A DNA stretch of 64,000 nucleotides, taken from contig CM060312.1 in the NCBI GenBank assembly GCA_030674185.1, positions 2,761,893-2,825,892 on the forward strand, in the 5' to 3' direction. A model generated the notes under the pieces. That model saw nothing but the letters and a program-made list of their open reading frames with translations, searched no databases and was not told where the DNA came from. Each line of letters begins with the position of its first letter. The stretch's first letter is position 1. Shown piece by piece: positions 1-12,903 of the stretch. The position numbers were made by a program, and so were the translations under genes. The stretch is from Monoplex corrugatus. Taxonomy: Eukaryota; Mollusca; Gastropoda; Littorinimorpha; Ranellidae.

Positions 1-841
1 GTAATATGTCTCTATACATTATGTGTAATATGTCTCTATACATTGTGTGTAATGTCTCTATACATTGTGTGTAATATGTCTCTATACATTGTGTGTAATA
101 TGTCTCTATACATTGTGTGTAATATGTCTCTATACATTATGTGTAATATGTCTCTATACATTGTGTGTAATATGTCTCTATACATTATGTGTAATATGTC
201 TCTATACATTATGTGTAATATGTCTCTATACATTGTGTGTAATATGTCTCTATACATTGTGTGTAATATGTCTCTATACATTGTGTATAATATGTCTCTA
301 TACATTATGTGTAATATGTCTCTATACATTGTGTGTAATATGTCTCTATACATTATGTGTAATATATCTCTATACATTATGTGTAATATGTCTCTATACA
401 TTTTGTATATGTCTATACATTATGTGTAATATGTCTCTATACATTGTGTGTAATATGTCTCTATACATTATGTGTAATATATCTCTATACATTGTGTGTA
501 ATGTCTCTATACATTATGTGTAATATGTCTCTATACATTATGTGTAATATGTCTATACATTATGTGTAATATGTCTCTATACATTTTGTGTAATATGTCT
601 CTATACATTATGTGTAATATGTCTCTATACATTGTGTGTAATATGTCTCTATACATTTTGTGTAATATGTCTATACATTATGTGTAATGTCTCTATACAT
701 TTTGTGTAATATGTCTCTATACATTATGTGTAATATGTCTCTATACATTGTGTGTAATATGTCTCTATACATTGTGTATAATATGTCTCTATACATTATG
801 TGTAATGTCTCTATACATTTTGTGTAATATGTCTCTATACA
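1..841. repeat. 24-bp minisatellite (array cut by window start)
   Basis: About 35 copies of a unit around TATGTCTCTATACATT with GTGTGTAA or ATGTGTAA alternatives. Some units are shortened by 2-3 bases. The unit length is divisible by three, so stop-free frames run on both strands; these are artefacts. Confidence 0.97.
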
Positions 842-979
842 TGTGGACAGGGGGAAGAGTGAAATGTTTACATTTTGTGTAATATACCCTGGCCCTATAC
901 TTTGCTGTACCTGTACACCAGTTGTAGTGATACTGTAGAAACACTTGCCTGTTACAGTCTGTACAATCAGTACTATGAT

Positions 980-1263
980 ACTGTACACACACACACACAC
1001 ACACACATGCCACAAACACACACAAATATACGCCACACACACACACTCAAACACACACATATGCCACAAACACACACACAAGACATACACAGACACACAC
1101 AAATATACGCCACACACACACAGACACACACACACCACAAACACACACACAAATATACGCCACACACACACACACAAACACACACATATGCCACAAACAC
1201 ACACACAAGACATACACAGACACACACAAATATACGCCAAACACACATCCACACAAATATACA

Positions 1264-1318
<55 letters not shown>
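980..1318. repeat. CA-rich compound microsatellite
   Basis: (CA)n tracts interleaved with ATACGCCACAC, ATGCCACAAAC and ACAAGACATACAC blocks, which themselves repeat at about 150-bp spacing. It ends in a pure (CA) run of more than 50 bases. Confidence 0.95.
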
Positions 1319-1319
<1 letters not shown>

Positions 1320-2207
1320 CATGTTTAAACAATAATTTTGTAAAACATTATTGAGCAGTATACATATGTGCACAAAATGATAAATAAATAATACGCATGA
1401 TAATACGGTGTTAAAAAGACCAGTGAGTATTCGCTGCATGATAAGAAAAAGATGAGTGTTTACAAAACAACAAACAAACAATAAACATATCAATAATTTA
1501 TTCAAGAAGATAAATCAGTCATCATAAAACAACATATAAAACAGTATGTAAGCCAAATAATTCACTGAAAATGATAGATTACTGCTCAATATACAGAAGT
1601 GTTCAGACACTGACAAGTAAATATGTAAACCAACATGCTCAAAACGATAAGTTACAATTCTCAGACAGTGTTTACACACAAACAAGTTAATAATATGTAT
1701 CAAATAATATGTACAAAATGATAAGTTATTATTCTTAGGAAGGGTTCCGACAGCAGAAACTAAACATTAAGTAAACCAACACTTTCAAACTGCAGTCTCA
1801 TATTCTCAAAAAATATTTACACACCACCAAGTGAATAACATGCACAGCAACACATTCACAACGACACATCAGTAATCTCAGAAAATGTTCACACACTAAC
1901 AAATGAATAATGATATGCACAACAACACAATGTTCAGACTAATAAGCAAGTCTTTTTTTTTCAAGTGTTGACACAATAACAAGTGATTGATAATTATGCA
2001 TATCAACATTACACTCAGAGAGATAAGCAAGTTGTTACACCAGCGTCGACACATAATGACAAATAAAGAATATGCATATCAACACTATGTTCAGAGACAA
2101 GCAAGTTGTTACACCAGTGCTGATACACACAACAAGTGAATAATTATGCATGTCAACACTATGTTCAGAGAGATAAGCTGATTCACTAACATTTGCTTCC
2201 TGAACGT
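1319..2207. repeat. AT-rich stretch with diverged repeats; no gene seen
   Basis: From about 1550, imperfect units of roughly 65-80 bases recur, with words such as AACAAGTGAATAAT, TGTTCAGAG and GATAAGCAAGTT. They look like an old, decayed array. No exon or RNA gene was recognised. Confidence 0.6.
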
Positions 2208-3371
2208 GACAGCGCATGGACATAACATGGACATCTGTCTGTTATGACACAGCACATGGACATAACATGGACATCTGTCTGTTATGACACAGCACATGGA
2301 CATAACATGGACATCTATCTGTTATGACACAGCACATGGACATAACATGGACATCTATCTGTTATGACACAGCACATGGACATAACATGGACATCTATCC
2401 GTTATGACACAGCACATGGACATAACATGGACATCTATCCGTTATGACACAGCACATGGACATAACATGGACATCTGTCTGTTATGACACAGCGCATGGA
2501 CATAACACGGACATCTATCTGTTATGACAAAGCACATGGACATAACATGGACATCTATCCGTTATGACACAGCACATGGACATAACATGGACATCTATCT
2601 GTTATGACACAGCGCATGGACATAACATGGACATCTATCTGTTATGACACAGCACATGGACATAACATGGACATCTATCTGTTATGACACAGCACATGGA
2701 CATAACATGGACATCTATCTGTTATGACACAGCACATGGACATAACATGGACATCTGTCTGTTATGACACAGCGCATGGACATAACACGGACATCTATCT
2801 GTTATGACAAAGCACATGGACATAACATGGACATCTATCTGTTATGACACAGCACATGGACATAACATGGACATCTATCTGTTATGACACAGCGCATGGA
2901 CATAACACGGACATCTATCTGTTATGACACAGCGCATGGACATAACATGGACATCTATCCGTTATGACACAGCACATGGACATAACATGGACATCTATCT
3001 GTTATGACACAGCGCATGGACATAACATGGACATCTATCTGTTATGACACAGCACATGGACATAACATGGACATCTATCTGTTATGACACAGCGCATGGA
3101 CATAACATGGACATCTATCTGTTATGACACAGCACATGGACATAACATGGACATCTATCTGTTATGACACAGCACATGGACATAACACGGACATCTATCT
3201 GTTATGACACAGCGCATGGACATAACATGGACATCTATCTGTTATGACACAGCACATGGACATAACACGGACATCTATCTGTTATGACACAGCGCATGGA
3301 CATAACATGGACATCTATCCGTTATGACACAGCACATGGACATAACATGGACATCTATCTGTTATGACACA
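2208..3371. repeat. 40-bp minisatellite
   Basis: About 29 copies of an exactly 40-base unit containing CATGGACATAACATGGACAT and CTGTTATGACACAGC. Variation is limited to a few positions (CAC/CGC, ATGG/ACGG, TCT/TCC). Confidence 0.98.
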
Positions 3372-3435
3372 ATCAGCTTCCTCTGTCCATAGTGGTGAAC
3401 ACAATGCACAAAACACAAATCATTTATCTTGATTA

Positions 3436-3640
3436 TACAAAATTCAAAACAAGTGTGACTGCCCGCATTCAAGCAAACAGGAACCAGAAGAAACAAGAAA
3501 AAAGAATCAGAACGTGTATTTAATACAAGACAAGACAGGCGCAAATTTTTGGCCAACTGGCCTTTGTCAAATGTAAGATCACAAACAAACACACACCAGA
3601 TACAGAAATCAGGAGTCTTTTTCTCTTTCTCCTAGTTTTT
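3436..3640 (-). mobile_element. Solo Penelope-like tail (pLTR) copy
   Basis: The reverse complement carries the family words CTTTTTCTC, TTGACAAAGGCCAGTTGGCC, TTTGCGCCTGTCTTGTC, GCAGGCAGT and TTGTTTT, in the same order as the tails at 21640-21842 and 26288-26497. It has no adjoining coding part. The ribozyme-like box here reads AAAA instead of GAAA, so it is decayed. Confidence 0.8.
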
Positions 3641-4390
3641 GTATCTGGTGTCGTGTTCTTTCTGGTTCTTGATTATACAAGTTTCTAAGACATGTCCACA
3701 TGTTTCACTGATCACCGATAACTCAATTTGTACGGTGTAAAGTATGGCAATGTTCACACACCTGTATGATCACCCATCACCTTTTTCTTTCTTTCCTCAG
3801 AAGTGGACGACAAGGAAATACCGTTTTCATCGTGTTGATAGGCAACCAAGGCTTTGTGCACTGACTGGGGGCTTTCTGTGATGTCAGACAAGTTGATGCT
3901 TACTGGCTAGCTGTGTTTTGATTCGGTCCTTTTTAATTATTTATCTATTGTATTTATTTGTTTTCCTTGAAGATAAGATACACATGTAATCAAGACTGTT
4001 CCAATGACAGACTGATACAATACTAGTATAAGATAAAAAATAAAACAACAACAAACAAACACAGGCTAGATAAGACCTCAGGACCTGGCCATCTCACCAG
4101 TTTATGTGCAGGCTTAAGGCATGTGCCATGATCATTCTGTATCTTCTCCATCACATGGCACCAGTGACGATAGTGCATATGGAATTCATTCTGAATGTAC
4201 AGACATCATCTTGAGAAACAGAAAGAGAAAGAGAAACCATGGCAGACAGGGCAAATAAAACAATCATTTCATCACAGACGTACACTGTACATCAGATCTT
4301 GATAACAACTGTAACATCTGTAAACCAAAACTCCAGTTTGTTCAAAAGGGATTCATCACACTCAGATAATTCCATATGCGCTCTACCCAA
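3641..4390. other. Non-repetitive stretch; nothing recognised
   Basis: AT-rich single-copy-looking sequence. A short open frame at 4239-4469 ends inside the next array and has no recognisable domain. I see no splice-consistent exon. Confidence 0.5.
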
Positions 4391-4394
4391 GTCT

Positions 4395-5455
4395 GCCAGC
4401 AATTATCTGACAGACGCCTTAAGCCTGTGCAACTCTTTATGTGCTAGCAAGGTCTGGACTTACACATAAAATCTCCAATCATCTGACAGACGCCTTAAGC
4501 CTGTGCAACTCTTTATGTGCTAGCAAGATCTGGACCTATACATAAAAATCTCCAATCATCTGACAGACGCCTTAAGCCTGTGCAACTCTTTATGTGCTAG
4601 CAAGATCTGGACCTATACATAAAAATCTCCAATCATCTGACAGACGCCTTTAGCCTGTGCAACTCTTTATGTGCTAGCAAGATCTGGACCTATACATAAA
4701 AATCTCCAATCATTATCTGACAGACGCCTTAAGCCTGTGCAACTCTTTATGTGCTAGCAAGGTCTGTACATAAAATCTCCATCATTATCTGACAGACGCC
4801 TTTAGCTGTGCAACTCTTTATGTGCTAGCAAGGTCGTACATAAAAATCTCCAATCTTTATCTGACAGACGCCTTTAGCCTGTGCAACTCTTTATGTGCTA
4901 GCAAGGTCTGTACATAAAAATCCCCAATCATTATCTGACAGACGCCTTTAGCCTGTGCAACTCTTTATGTGCTAGCAAGGTCTGTACATAAAAATCTCCA
5001 ATCATTATCTGACAGACGCCTTTAGCCTGTGCAACTCTTTATGTGCTAGCAAGGTCTGTACATAAAAATCTCATCATTATCTGACAGACGCCTTAGCCTG
5101 TGCAACTCTTTATGTGCTAGCAAGGTCTGTACATAAAAATCTCCAATCATTATCTGACAGACGCCTTTAGCCTGTGCAACTCTTTATGTGCTAGCAAGGT
5201 CTGTACATAAAATCTCCAATCATATCTGACAGACGCCTTTAGCCTGTGCAATCTTTATGTGCTAGCAAGGTCTGTACATAAAATCTCCAATCATTATCTG
5301 ACAGACGCCTTTAGCCTGTGCAACTCTTTATGTGCTAGCAAGGTCTGTACATAAAAATCTCCAATCATTATCTGACAGACGCCTTTAGCCTGTGCAACTC
5401 TTTATGTGCTAGCAAGGTCTGTACATAAAATCTCCAATCATTATCTGACAGACGC
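4395..5455. repeat. About 74-bp minisatellite
   Basis: About 14 copies of a unit including ATCTGACAGACGCCTT, CTGTGCAACTCTTTATGTG and CTAGCAAGGTCTGTACATAA. Single-base deletions are scattered between units. Confidence 0.96.
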
Positions 5456-5542
5456 CTTCAAAATCTAAAACTTTTCACTCATTAAAGTCTTGACCATCAT
5501 GAAATCAACAGAAAATTGTTCAGTAATCATCTGGCACACTCC

Positions 5543-5690
5543 TTAACCCTTTGACTCCCTCACCCTGTCCACCAATCTCCTGCAGGAAGATGGTGGATAG
5601 AGTGAAGGAGTCAAAGGGTTAAGGTTTTGCACTGCTAGCATGGTTGACAACGCAGGATGTTGATGGACAGGGTGCAGGAGTCTAAGAGCT
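5543..5690. mobile_element. TTAA-flanked palindromic MITE copy
   Basis: Core 5543-5622 is TTAACCCTTTGACTCCCTCA, then CTCCTGCAGGA at the centre, then the inverted arm ending AAGGAGTCAAAGGGTTAA. A second, outer half arm follows to about 5690. TTAA at both ends is the piggyBac-type target site. The same family recurs at least seven times in the window. Confidence 0.75.
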
Positions 5691-5844
5691 AGTTGACTTT
5701 ACATGTATCCTAACAATACAGTTGAAAACACGCAGACTGTTTATGCCAATAGTATCTTTTACATAAATCCCAATGATGTGTTTCGCCTGTCGCCCATCAA
5801 CGTCATCAAGCCTGATGTTAGCTGCTGCAGCAAACTCATAGTTC

Positions 5845-5935
5845 ACACCGCTTATAGCCCAGCCGACTGCCAGAGCCATATCAGAGCTAACACAACGTCA
5901 AAAACAACAGCCGCAGCAAACATCACAACAACTTT
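5845..5935 (+). mobile_element. Head fragment of a dispersed repeat
   Basis: Contains TAGCCCAGCCGACTGC and GCCATATCAGAGCTAA, matching the start of the longer copies at 51355 and 57655. Only about 90 bases remain. Confidence 0.6.
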
Positions 5936-5982
5936 CCTCTATTTATTCCATTTGTTTATAAAAGAATGATTGTCTGTGCCAA

Positions 5983-6056
5983 TAATTTGCTTTGTGCCAA
6001 TAATGTTTTGTGCCAATAATGTTTCGTGCCAGTAATGTTTTGTGCCTATAATATAA
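5983..6056. repeat. Short array, GTGCCAATAATGTTTT unit
   Basis: Four to five copies of a 16-20-base unit. The same unit resumes at 6325-6465 on the other side of a Penelope-like remnant, so one array was probably split by or grown around that remnant. Confidence 0.85.
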
Positions 6057-6059
6057 TGG

Positions 6060-6320
6060 CTACCTGGTTGAACCTGGCTCTCAGTTACAAAAAGGCTACT
6101 TACTGCGTAGCTTTCAATGGCAATCCGGCCGACTTCTTCAGCGCAACTGCTGGGTTGAGAACTGGCTTCAGTGCGCACTGCCGTGAGCGAACTCAAGACA
6201 GTGCGACTGAATAAGTGAGGAGTACACCGATGGCAGGTTGTGTCGGCCCCGGTCACGGTTGAGGGTGGGGTTCCTTGCGGCGATGTAAACTGCCTCCTTT
6301 ACTCCCCTCTGGAACCATCT
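6060..6320 (-). mobile_element. Remnant 3' end of a second Penelope-like element, with hammerhead-like motif
   Basis: The reverse complement translates to GVKEAVYIAARNPTLNRDRG followed by RHNLPSVYSSLI, which resembles the C-terminal end that follows the GIY-YIG endonuclease in many Penelope-like polyproteins. Downstream comes CTGAAGA (6141-6135) and GAAA (6115-6112). These are the two conserved strands of a hammerhead ribozyme core, and such ribozymes are known in Penelope-like elements. Stem II between them pairs only partly. It is a fragment with no RT domain nearby and differs from the 21.6-26.5 kb family. Confidence 0.55.
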
Positions 6321-6324
6321 TGCT

Positions 6325-6465
6325 TCTTTGCCTATAATATGTTTTGTGCCAATAATGTTTTGTGCCTATAATATGTTTCGTGCCAGTAATGTTTTGTGCC
6401 TATAATATGTTTTGTGCCAATAATGTTTTGTGCCTATAATATGTTTTGTGCCAATAAAATGTTTT
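6325..6465. repeat. Short array, TGCCTATAATATGTTTTG unit
   Basis: About seven alternating GTGCCAATAATG and GTGCCTATAATATG units, sister to 5983-6056. Confidence 0.88.
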
Positions 6466-6619
6466 ACACACATCCCACTAGCATGATTACAAAAGAGGAC
6501 TGTATGCCAACAATGTTCTACACGTCCAAATACTATGTTTAACACCAGAATGCCTGGGTCAGACACGACCACAGTGAGTGAAGGAGGCATCTGTCTGTCT
6601 GTCTGCAGTAAACAATGAC

Positions 6620-7005
6620 CACAGTCAATACAGGAGTAAACAAGGACAACACTGCTCAAAAGGACACAACTATCAGAGCAGTAAACAAGGACGACACTAC
6701 TCAACAGGTCAGAACTATCAGAGGAGTAAACAAGGACGACACTACTCAACAGGTCAGAACTATCAGAGCAGTAAACAAGGATGACACTACTCAACAGGTC
6801 AGAACTATCAGAGGAGTAAACAAGGATGACACTACTCAACAGGTCAGAACTATCAGAGGAGTAAACAAGGATGACACTACTCAACAGGTCAGAACTATCA
6901 GAGGAGTAAACAAGGACGACACTACTCAACAGGTCAGAACTATCAGAGGAGTAAACAAGGATGACACTACTCAACAGGTCAGAACTATCAGAAGGGTAAA
7001 CTATG
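6620..7005. repeat. 45-bp minisatellite
   Basis: About eight copies of a 45-base unit with AACAAGGATGACACTACTCA and AACAGGTCAGAACTATCAGA. Because 45 is a multiple of three, frames of about 190-210 codons stay open on both strands with 15-residue periodicity; I treat them as non-coding. Confidence 0.95.
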
Positions 7006-7567
7006 GTCATTCTGCTTACATGCCAAATACAGAAGCCAACAAGACAGAACTATCATATCAAAGAAACTGCCAAGTTAACCTGAATAAACACAGCATCACA
7101 AGGAACAAGACAGCAAAACCAAACTGGACTAAAACAAGACAAAAGCTACAGAAAAAAGGACAGCCAAAAGGACAGCCAAAAGAAAAACATACATGAATTA
7201 AAAAAACAAAACAAAAGACAAAGACATTTGTATACAAATAAATCCAGTATCACAAATTAACAACACATCCAAAAAATAGGTCAAACTGTAAAGGAAGAAA
7301 AAATGCGCACAAACAGGAAAAACCACACATCACTTAAAGATATGTGAATAAAGCCAGCATCACAAGAAACAAACAACAAAACTGTTCTAAGATACAAAGG
7401 AAAAAGACCAAAAGGAAAGACACACGTCAGTCCAAAACAAAATGTCTGAGTAAAGCCAGAATCACAAATCGCTATCAAATCAAACCAAAACTGAAATATT
7501 ACAGAAAAGAAATAAAGGAAAAGACATGTACGTATATACAAGATATGAAAAATGCACACATCAGTTT
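7006..7567. repeat. AT-rich diverged repeats, no gene
   Basis: Loosely repeated blocks starting AATAAA(G/C)(C)CAGCATCACAAG recur near 7085, 7235, 7347 and 7451. They look like an old array. Nothing else was recognised. Confidence 0.5.
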
Positions 7568-7742
7568 AATCCTTTGACTCCCACACCCTATCCACAGACT
7601 GCAAAAACTTAACTCTTTGACTACCTCACCCCATCCACCCGCTTCCAGCATGAACTGGTGGATAGGGTGAGGGAGTCAAAGGGTTAAGCTTTTGCGTTGC
7701 TAGCATAGTTAACAATGCAGGTTGCTGACATCAAAGGGTTAA
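7568..7742. mobile_element. Palindromic MITE copy (long form)
   Basis: Nested palindrome: TTAATCCTTTGACTCCCACA at the left, a central arm pair around CTTCCAGCATGAACTGG, then AGGGAGTCAAAGGGTTAA, and an outer arm ending TCAAAGGGTTAA at 7742. Confidence 0.75.
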
Positions 7743-7976
7743 AATAGAAAAGAGCCAACTGTCCATAAGGACATATTCAGTATCACAAAACAAAGTCCAT
7801 GTAAAGAAATGTCAACAAAAAGTAACAACACAGAACCAGAAAAACCAGTGACTTGGAGATCCAAAACCTCTTGAGTTCCCTGTAAGTTACAGTGTATAAT
7901 AAACTGTTGTATAATTCACCACATCACTACATGATCTGCTGAAGCCCTATAACATAATATATATTATACACATTCA

Positions 7977-8012
<36 letters not shown>

Positions 8013-8289
8013 GAGTATAAAGACAGACACACACAAGAAATCCATGACAGCAGACAGATAAGGGAGAAGACACAGAGTATTCTGTCAGACTGCAGGGAAA
8101 CATCAAAAGGTTTTACACCTGCAGGAAATCACACAAGTCAAAAAGAAGATTGTTGTCATTCACACATACAACCTGCGGCCCCTCCTTCTGCCCGTCAAGT
8201 AAAGCCAGTAGCCTACACGGTGGGTGTGCATCAATAACAACATCCACAAAAATGATAACAATACTTCAGTTACATTGGTCTTGCTTCAT
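7743..8289. other. Mostly unique sequence with a CA tract
   Basis: It has a (CA)n/(CG) tract at 7973-8010. No coding or RNA gene was recognised in the rest. Confidence 0.5.
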
Positions 8290-9245
8290 ACATTACATCC
8301 ACATCCATTCATAACATACTTTATACAAGACAGCCATTCATAACTCACCTTATACATCACATCCATTCATAACTTACTTTATACAAGACAGCCATTCATA
8401 ACTTACCTTATACATCACATCCATTCATAACTTACCTTATACATCACATCCATTCATAACTTACCTTATACGTCACATCCATTCATAACTTACTTTATAC
8501 ATCACATCCATTCATAACTTACCTTATACATCACATCCATTCATAACTTACCTTATACGTCACATCCATTCATAACTTACCTTATACATCACATCCATTC
8601 ATAACTTACCTTATACATCACATCCATTCATAACTTACTTTATACAAGACAGCCATTCATAACTCACTTTATACATCACATCCATTCATAACTTACCTTA
8701 TACATCACATCCATTCATAACTTACTTTATACAAGACAGCCATTCATAACTTACCTTATACATCACATCCATTCATAACATACCTTATACATCACATCCA
8801 TTCATAACTCACCTTATACATCACATCCATTCATAACTTACCTTATACATCACATCCATTCATAACTTACCTTATACATCACATCCATTCATAACTTACC
8901 TTATACATCACATCCATTCATAACTCACCTTATACATCACATCCATTCATAACTTACCTTATACATCACATCCATTCATAACTTACCTTATACATCACAT
9001 CCATTCATAACTTACTTTATACAAGACAGCCATTCATAACTTAACTTATACATCACATCCATTCATAACTTACCTTATACATCACATCCATTCATAACTT
9101 ACCTTATACGTCACATCCATTTATAACTTATTTTATACATCACATCCATTTATAACTTGCCTTATATGTCACATCCATTCATAACTTACCTTATACATCA
9201 CATCCATTCATAACTTACCTTATACACAACATCTACACCCATTCA
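8290..9245. repeat. 29-bp minisatellite
   Basis: About 33 copies of a 29-base unit, CATCCATTCATAACTTACC plus TTATACATCA. Variant units read CAAGACAGC in place of CATCACATC. Confidence 0.97.
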
Positions 9246-9339
9246 TAACACAGCCAGGCTGGTCATGCTTTACACAGACAGACGACAGGAGATATGCAGA
9301 ATGTTTAACAGAGGTAACATTACTGACACGCACAATGCC

Positions 9340-9660
9340 AAAGTGAGGTCATCGCCTTGGTTTCCTGCCTGTACATCATATCATTTCACTAAATATGTAC
9401 GTCATGTTATTTCACACTAAATATGTACAGTGTCTTATTTCACGCTAAATATGAACAGGCTGCTATTTCACACCAACATTGTCTTATTTCACGCTAAATA
9501 TGAACAGGCTGCTATTTCACACCAACATGTACATACATTTTTTTCAAGCTTAATATATACGTCATGTTCGTTCACACTGAATGTTATTTCACGCTCACTG
9601 TGTCTGGCAAGTTATTTCACATGAAATGTGCACAGCATGTTGTTTCATACTTAACTCATG
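9340..9660. repeat. Diverged repeats with TTATTTCAC words
   Basis: Imperfect units of 40-50 bases around TATTTCACGCTAAATATGAA. No gene is seen. Confidence 0.6.
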
Positions 9661-9839
9661 TTCAGAACACATGATCCAAAACATCAAACGATAAATTGTA
9701 TACAAGCAGGTTGGCAAAGGAACAGTCTTAAACAGTTGTGTTGCATAATCAGTTTTCGTAGTCTATTGCTGTGTAGCTTTGTGAATGTTGCGATGCAAAC
9801 AGCATCATAACCATTCTCAGTGGGATCCATGAGTTTGTG

Positions 9840-9840
<1 letters not shown>

Positions 9841-9913
<73 letters not shown>
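9841..9913. repeat. (CA)n microsatellite
   Basis: About 36 uninterrupted CA units. Confidence 0.99.
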
Positions 9914-9917
<4 letters not shown>

Positions 9918-10112
9918 ATGCATTATAAACCGGTCCAAACAGAAACACACTGAAACAGACAAAGTCATACGTCAAGTCTGACCAGACCAAACAACACACA
10001 CCACCTCTGCAGAGTAGTAAACGTGTAAGCAAGAAGTGCATCAAGTTACATTTTGGGAATCAATTTGTTCAAGAAACATCACAGAACCAGACTGATATGG
10101 AAAACACCAACT

Positions 10113-12400
10113 CCATCACACACACTATGGAAAAACACACACACTCCATCACACCACACTATGGAAAAACACACACACTCCATCACACCACACTATGGAA
10201 AAACACACACACTCCATCACACACACTATGGAAAAACACACACACTCCATCATACACACTATGGAAAAACACACACTCCATCACACCACACTATGGAAAA
10301 AACACACACACTCCATCACACACACTATGGAAAAACACACACACTCCATCACACACACTATGGAAAAACACACACACTCCATCACACACACTATGGAAAA
10401 ACACACACCTCCATCACACACACTATGGAAAAACACACACACCATCACACACCACTATGGAAAAACACACACAACTCCATCACACACACTATGGAAAAAC
10501 ACACACACTCCATCACACACACTATGGAAAAACACACACACACTCCATCACACACACTATGGAAAAACACACACACTCCATCACACACACTATGGAAAAA
10601 CACCACTCCATCACACACACTATGGAAAAACACACACTCCATCACACACACTATGGAAAAACACACACACTCCATCACACACACTATGGAAAAACACACA
10701 CTCCACATCCATCAACACACACTATGGAAAAACACACACTCCATCACACACACTATGGAAAAACACACACACACTCCATCACACCACACTATGGAAAAAC
10801 ACACACACACTCCATCACACACACTATGGAAAAACACACACACTCCATCACACCACACTATGGAAAAACACACACACTCCATCACACACACTATGGAAAA
10901 ACACACACACTCCATCACACACACTATGGAAAAACACACACACACTCCATCACACCACACTATGGAAAAACACACACTCCATCACACACACTATGGAAAA
11001 ACACACACACTCCATCACACACACTATGGAAAAACACACACACTCCATCACACACACTATGGAAAAACACACACACTCCATCACACACACTATGGAAAAA
11101 CACAAACACACACTCCATCACACACACTATGGAAAAACACAAACACACACTCCATCACACCACACTATGGAAAAACACACACTCCATCACACACACTATG
11201 GAAAAACACAAACACACACTCCATCACACCACACTATGGAAAAACACACACTCCATCACACACACTATGGAAAAAACACACACACTCCATCACACCACAC
11301 TATGGAAAAACACACTCCATCACACACACTATGGAAAAACACACACACTCCATCACACCACACTATGGAAAAACACACACTCCATCACACACACTATGGA
11401 AAAACACACACACTCCATCACACCACACTATGGAAAAACACACACACTCCATCACACACACTATGCAAAAACACACACTCCATCACACACACTATGGAAA
11501 AAACACACACACTCCATCACACACACTATGGAAAAACACAAACACACACTCCATCACACCACACTATGGAAAAACACACACTCCATCACACACACTATGG
11601 AAAAACACACACACACTCCATCACACCACACTATGGAAAAACACCACACTCCATCACATCACACTATGGAAAAACACACACTCCATCACATCACACTATG
11701 GAAAAACACACACACTCCATCACACCACACTATGGAAAAACACACACTCACACTCCATCACACCACACTATGGAAAAACACACACTCACACTCCATCACA
11801 CCACACTATGGAAAAACACACACTCCATCACATCACACTATGGAAAAACACACAACTCCATCACACCACACTATGGAAAAACACACACTCCATCACATCA
11901 CACTATGGAAAAACACACACTCACACTCCATCACACCACACTATGGAAAAACACAAACACACACACTCCATCACACCACACTATGGAAAAACACACACTC
12001 CATCACATCACACTATGGAAAAACACACACACTCCATCACACCACACTATGGAAAAACACACACTCACACTCCATCACACCACACTATGGAAAAACACAC
12101 ACTCCATCACACCACACTATGGAAAAACACACACTCCATCACACACACTATGGAAAAACACAAACACACACTCCATCACACCACACTATGGAAAAACACA
12201 CACTCCATCACACCACACTATGGAAAAACACACACACTCCATCACACACTATGGAAAAACATACACACTCCATCACACCACACTATGGAAAAACATACAC
12301 ACTCCATCACACCACACCATGGAAAAACACACACACACTCCATCACACCACACCATGGAAAAACACACACCCATCACACCACACCATTAAATGGAAACAC
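10113..12400. repeat. About 32-bp minisatellite, 2.3 kb
   Basis: About 70 copies of ACACTCCATCACA plus CACACTATGGAAAAA. CA-rich spacers vary by 2-8 bases. There are no stops in any plus-strand frame, so three overlapping frames of 731-789 codons exist. The amino acid content simply mirrors the repeat, so none is a gene. Internal length variants (CACCACAC versus CACACAC, added ACAAAC) cluster in neighbouring units. Confidence 0.98.
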
Positions 12401-12469
12401 AGATCACACCTAGTACAAAATGGACAGAAAAACCAGCATACCTATGACATTGACATTCACAAGTGAAAC

Positions 12470-12690
12470 ACGATATGAGCGATACTCAAATGTGCGTATG
12501 ATACAGAAATAAGTCAATGATACTCACGCGAGTACATGATTTAATCACAAATCTGTGATAGTCAAATGTACACATGATTTAACAACAGGTCAGTGATATT
12601 CACTTGTGCTCATGATTTATTAATATGTCAGTGATACTCACATGAGCACATGATTTAATCATAATCTGAGACACTCGCATGTCCTCATGA
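12470..12690. repeat. Diverged repeats with TCATGATTTAA words
   Basis: Four to five imperfect units of about 50 bases with GTCAGTGATACTCAC and CATGATTTAA. Confidence 0.65.
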
Positions 12691-12903
12691 TTTAACCCTT
12701 CGACTCCCACACACTGTCCACCAGCATCCTGCTCTGTCAGTCATGATATCAAAGCAAAATCTTAACCCTTTCAGTCCCTCACCCTATCCACCAGCTTCCT
12801 GCAAAGATTTAATCGTTTCTACAGGAAGCTGGTAGACAGGGTTAGGGGATGAAATGATCAAGTGTTTGCAGCTTGTGGACAGGCTGCAGGAGTGAAAGGG
12901 TTA
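12690..12903. mobile_element. Palindromic MITE copy (long form)
   Basis: TTTAACCCTTCGACTCCCAC at the left, an inner TTAACCCTTTCAGTCCCTCA arm, a centre near TTTAATCGTTTCTACAGG, and right arms ending GGAGTGAAAGGGTTAA. Diverged but complete. Confidence 0.7.

Noticed and set aside
6366..7196. Frames of 193-214 codons with 15-residue repeats (VNKDDTTQQVRTIRG type)
   Set aside because: 45-bp minisatellite, open on both strands equally; no signal peptide or conserved domain.
10053..12466. Three overlapping open frames of 731-789 codons
   Set aside because: They are the three plus-strand readings of one 32-bp CA-rich minisatellite; periodic Thr/His/Ser composition and no domain.
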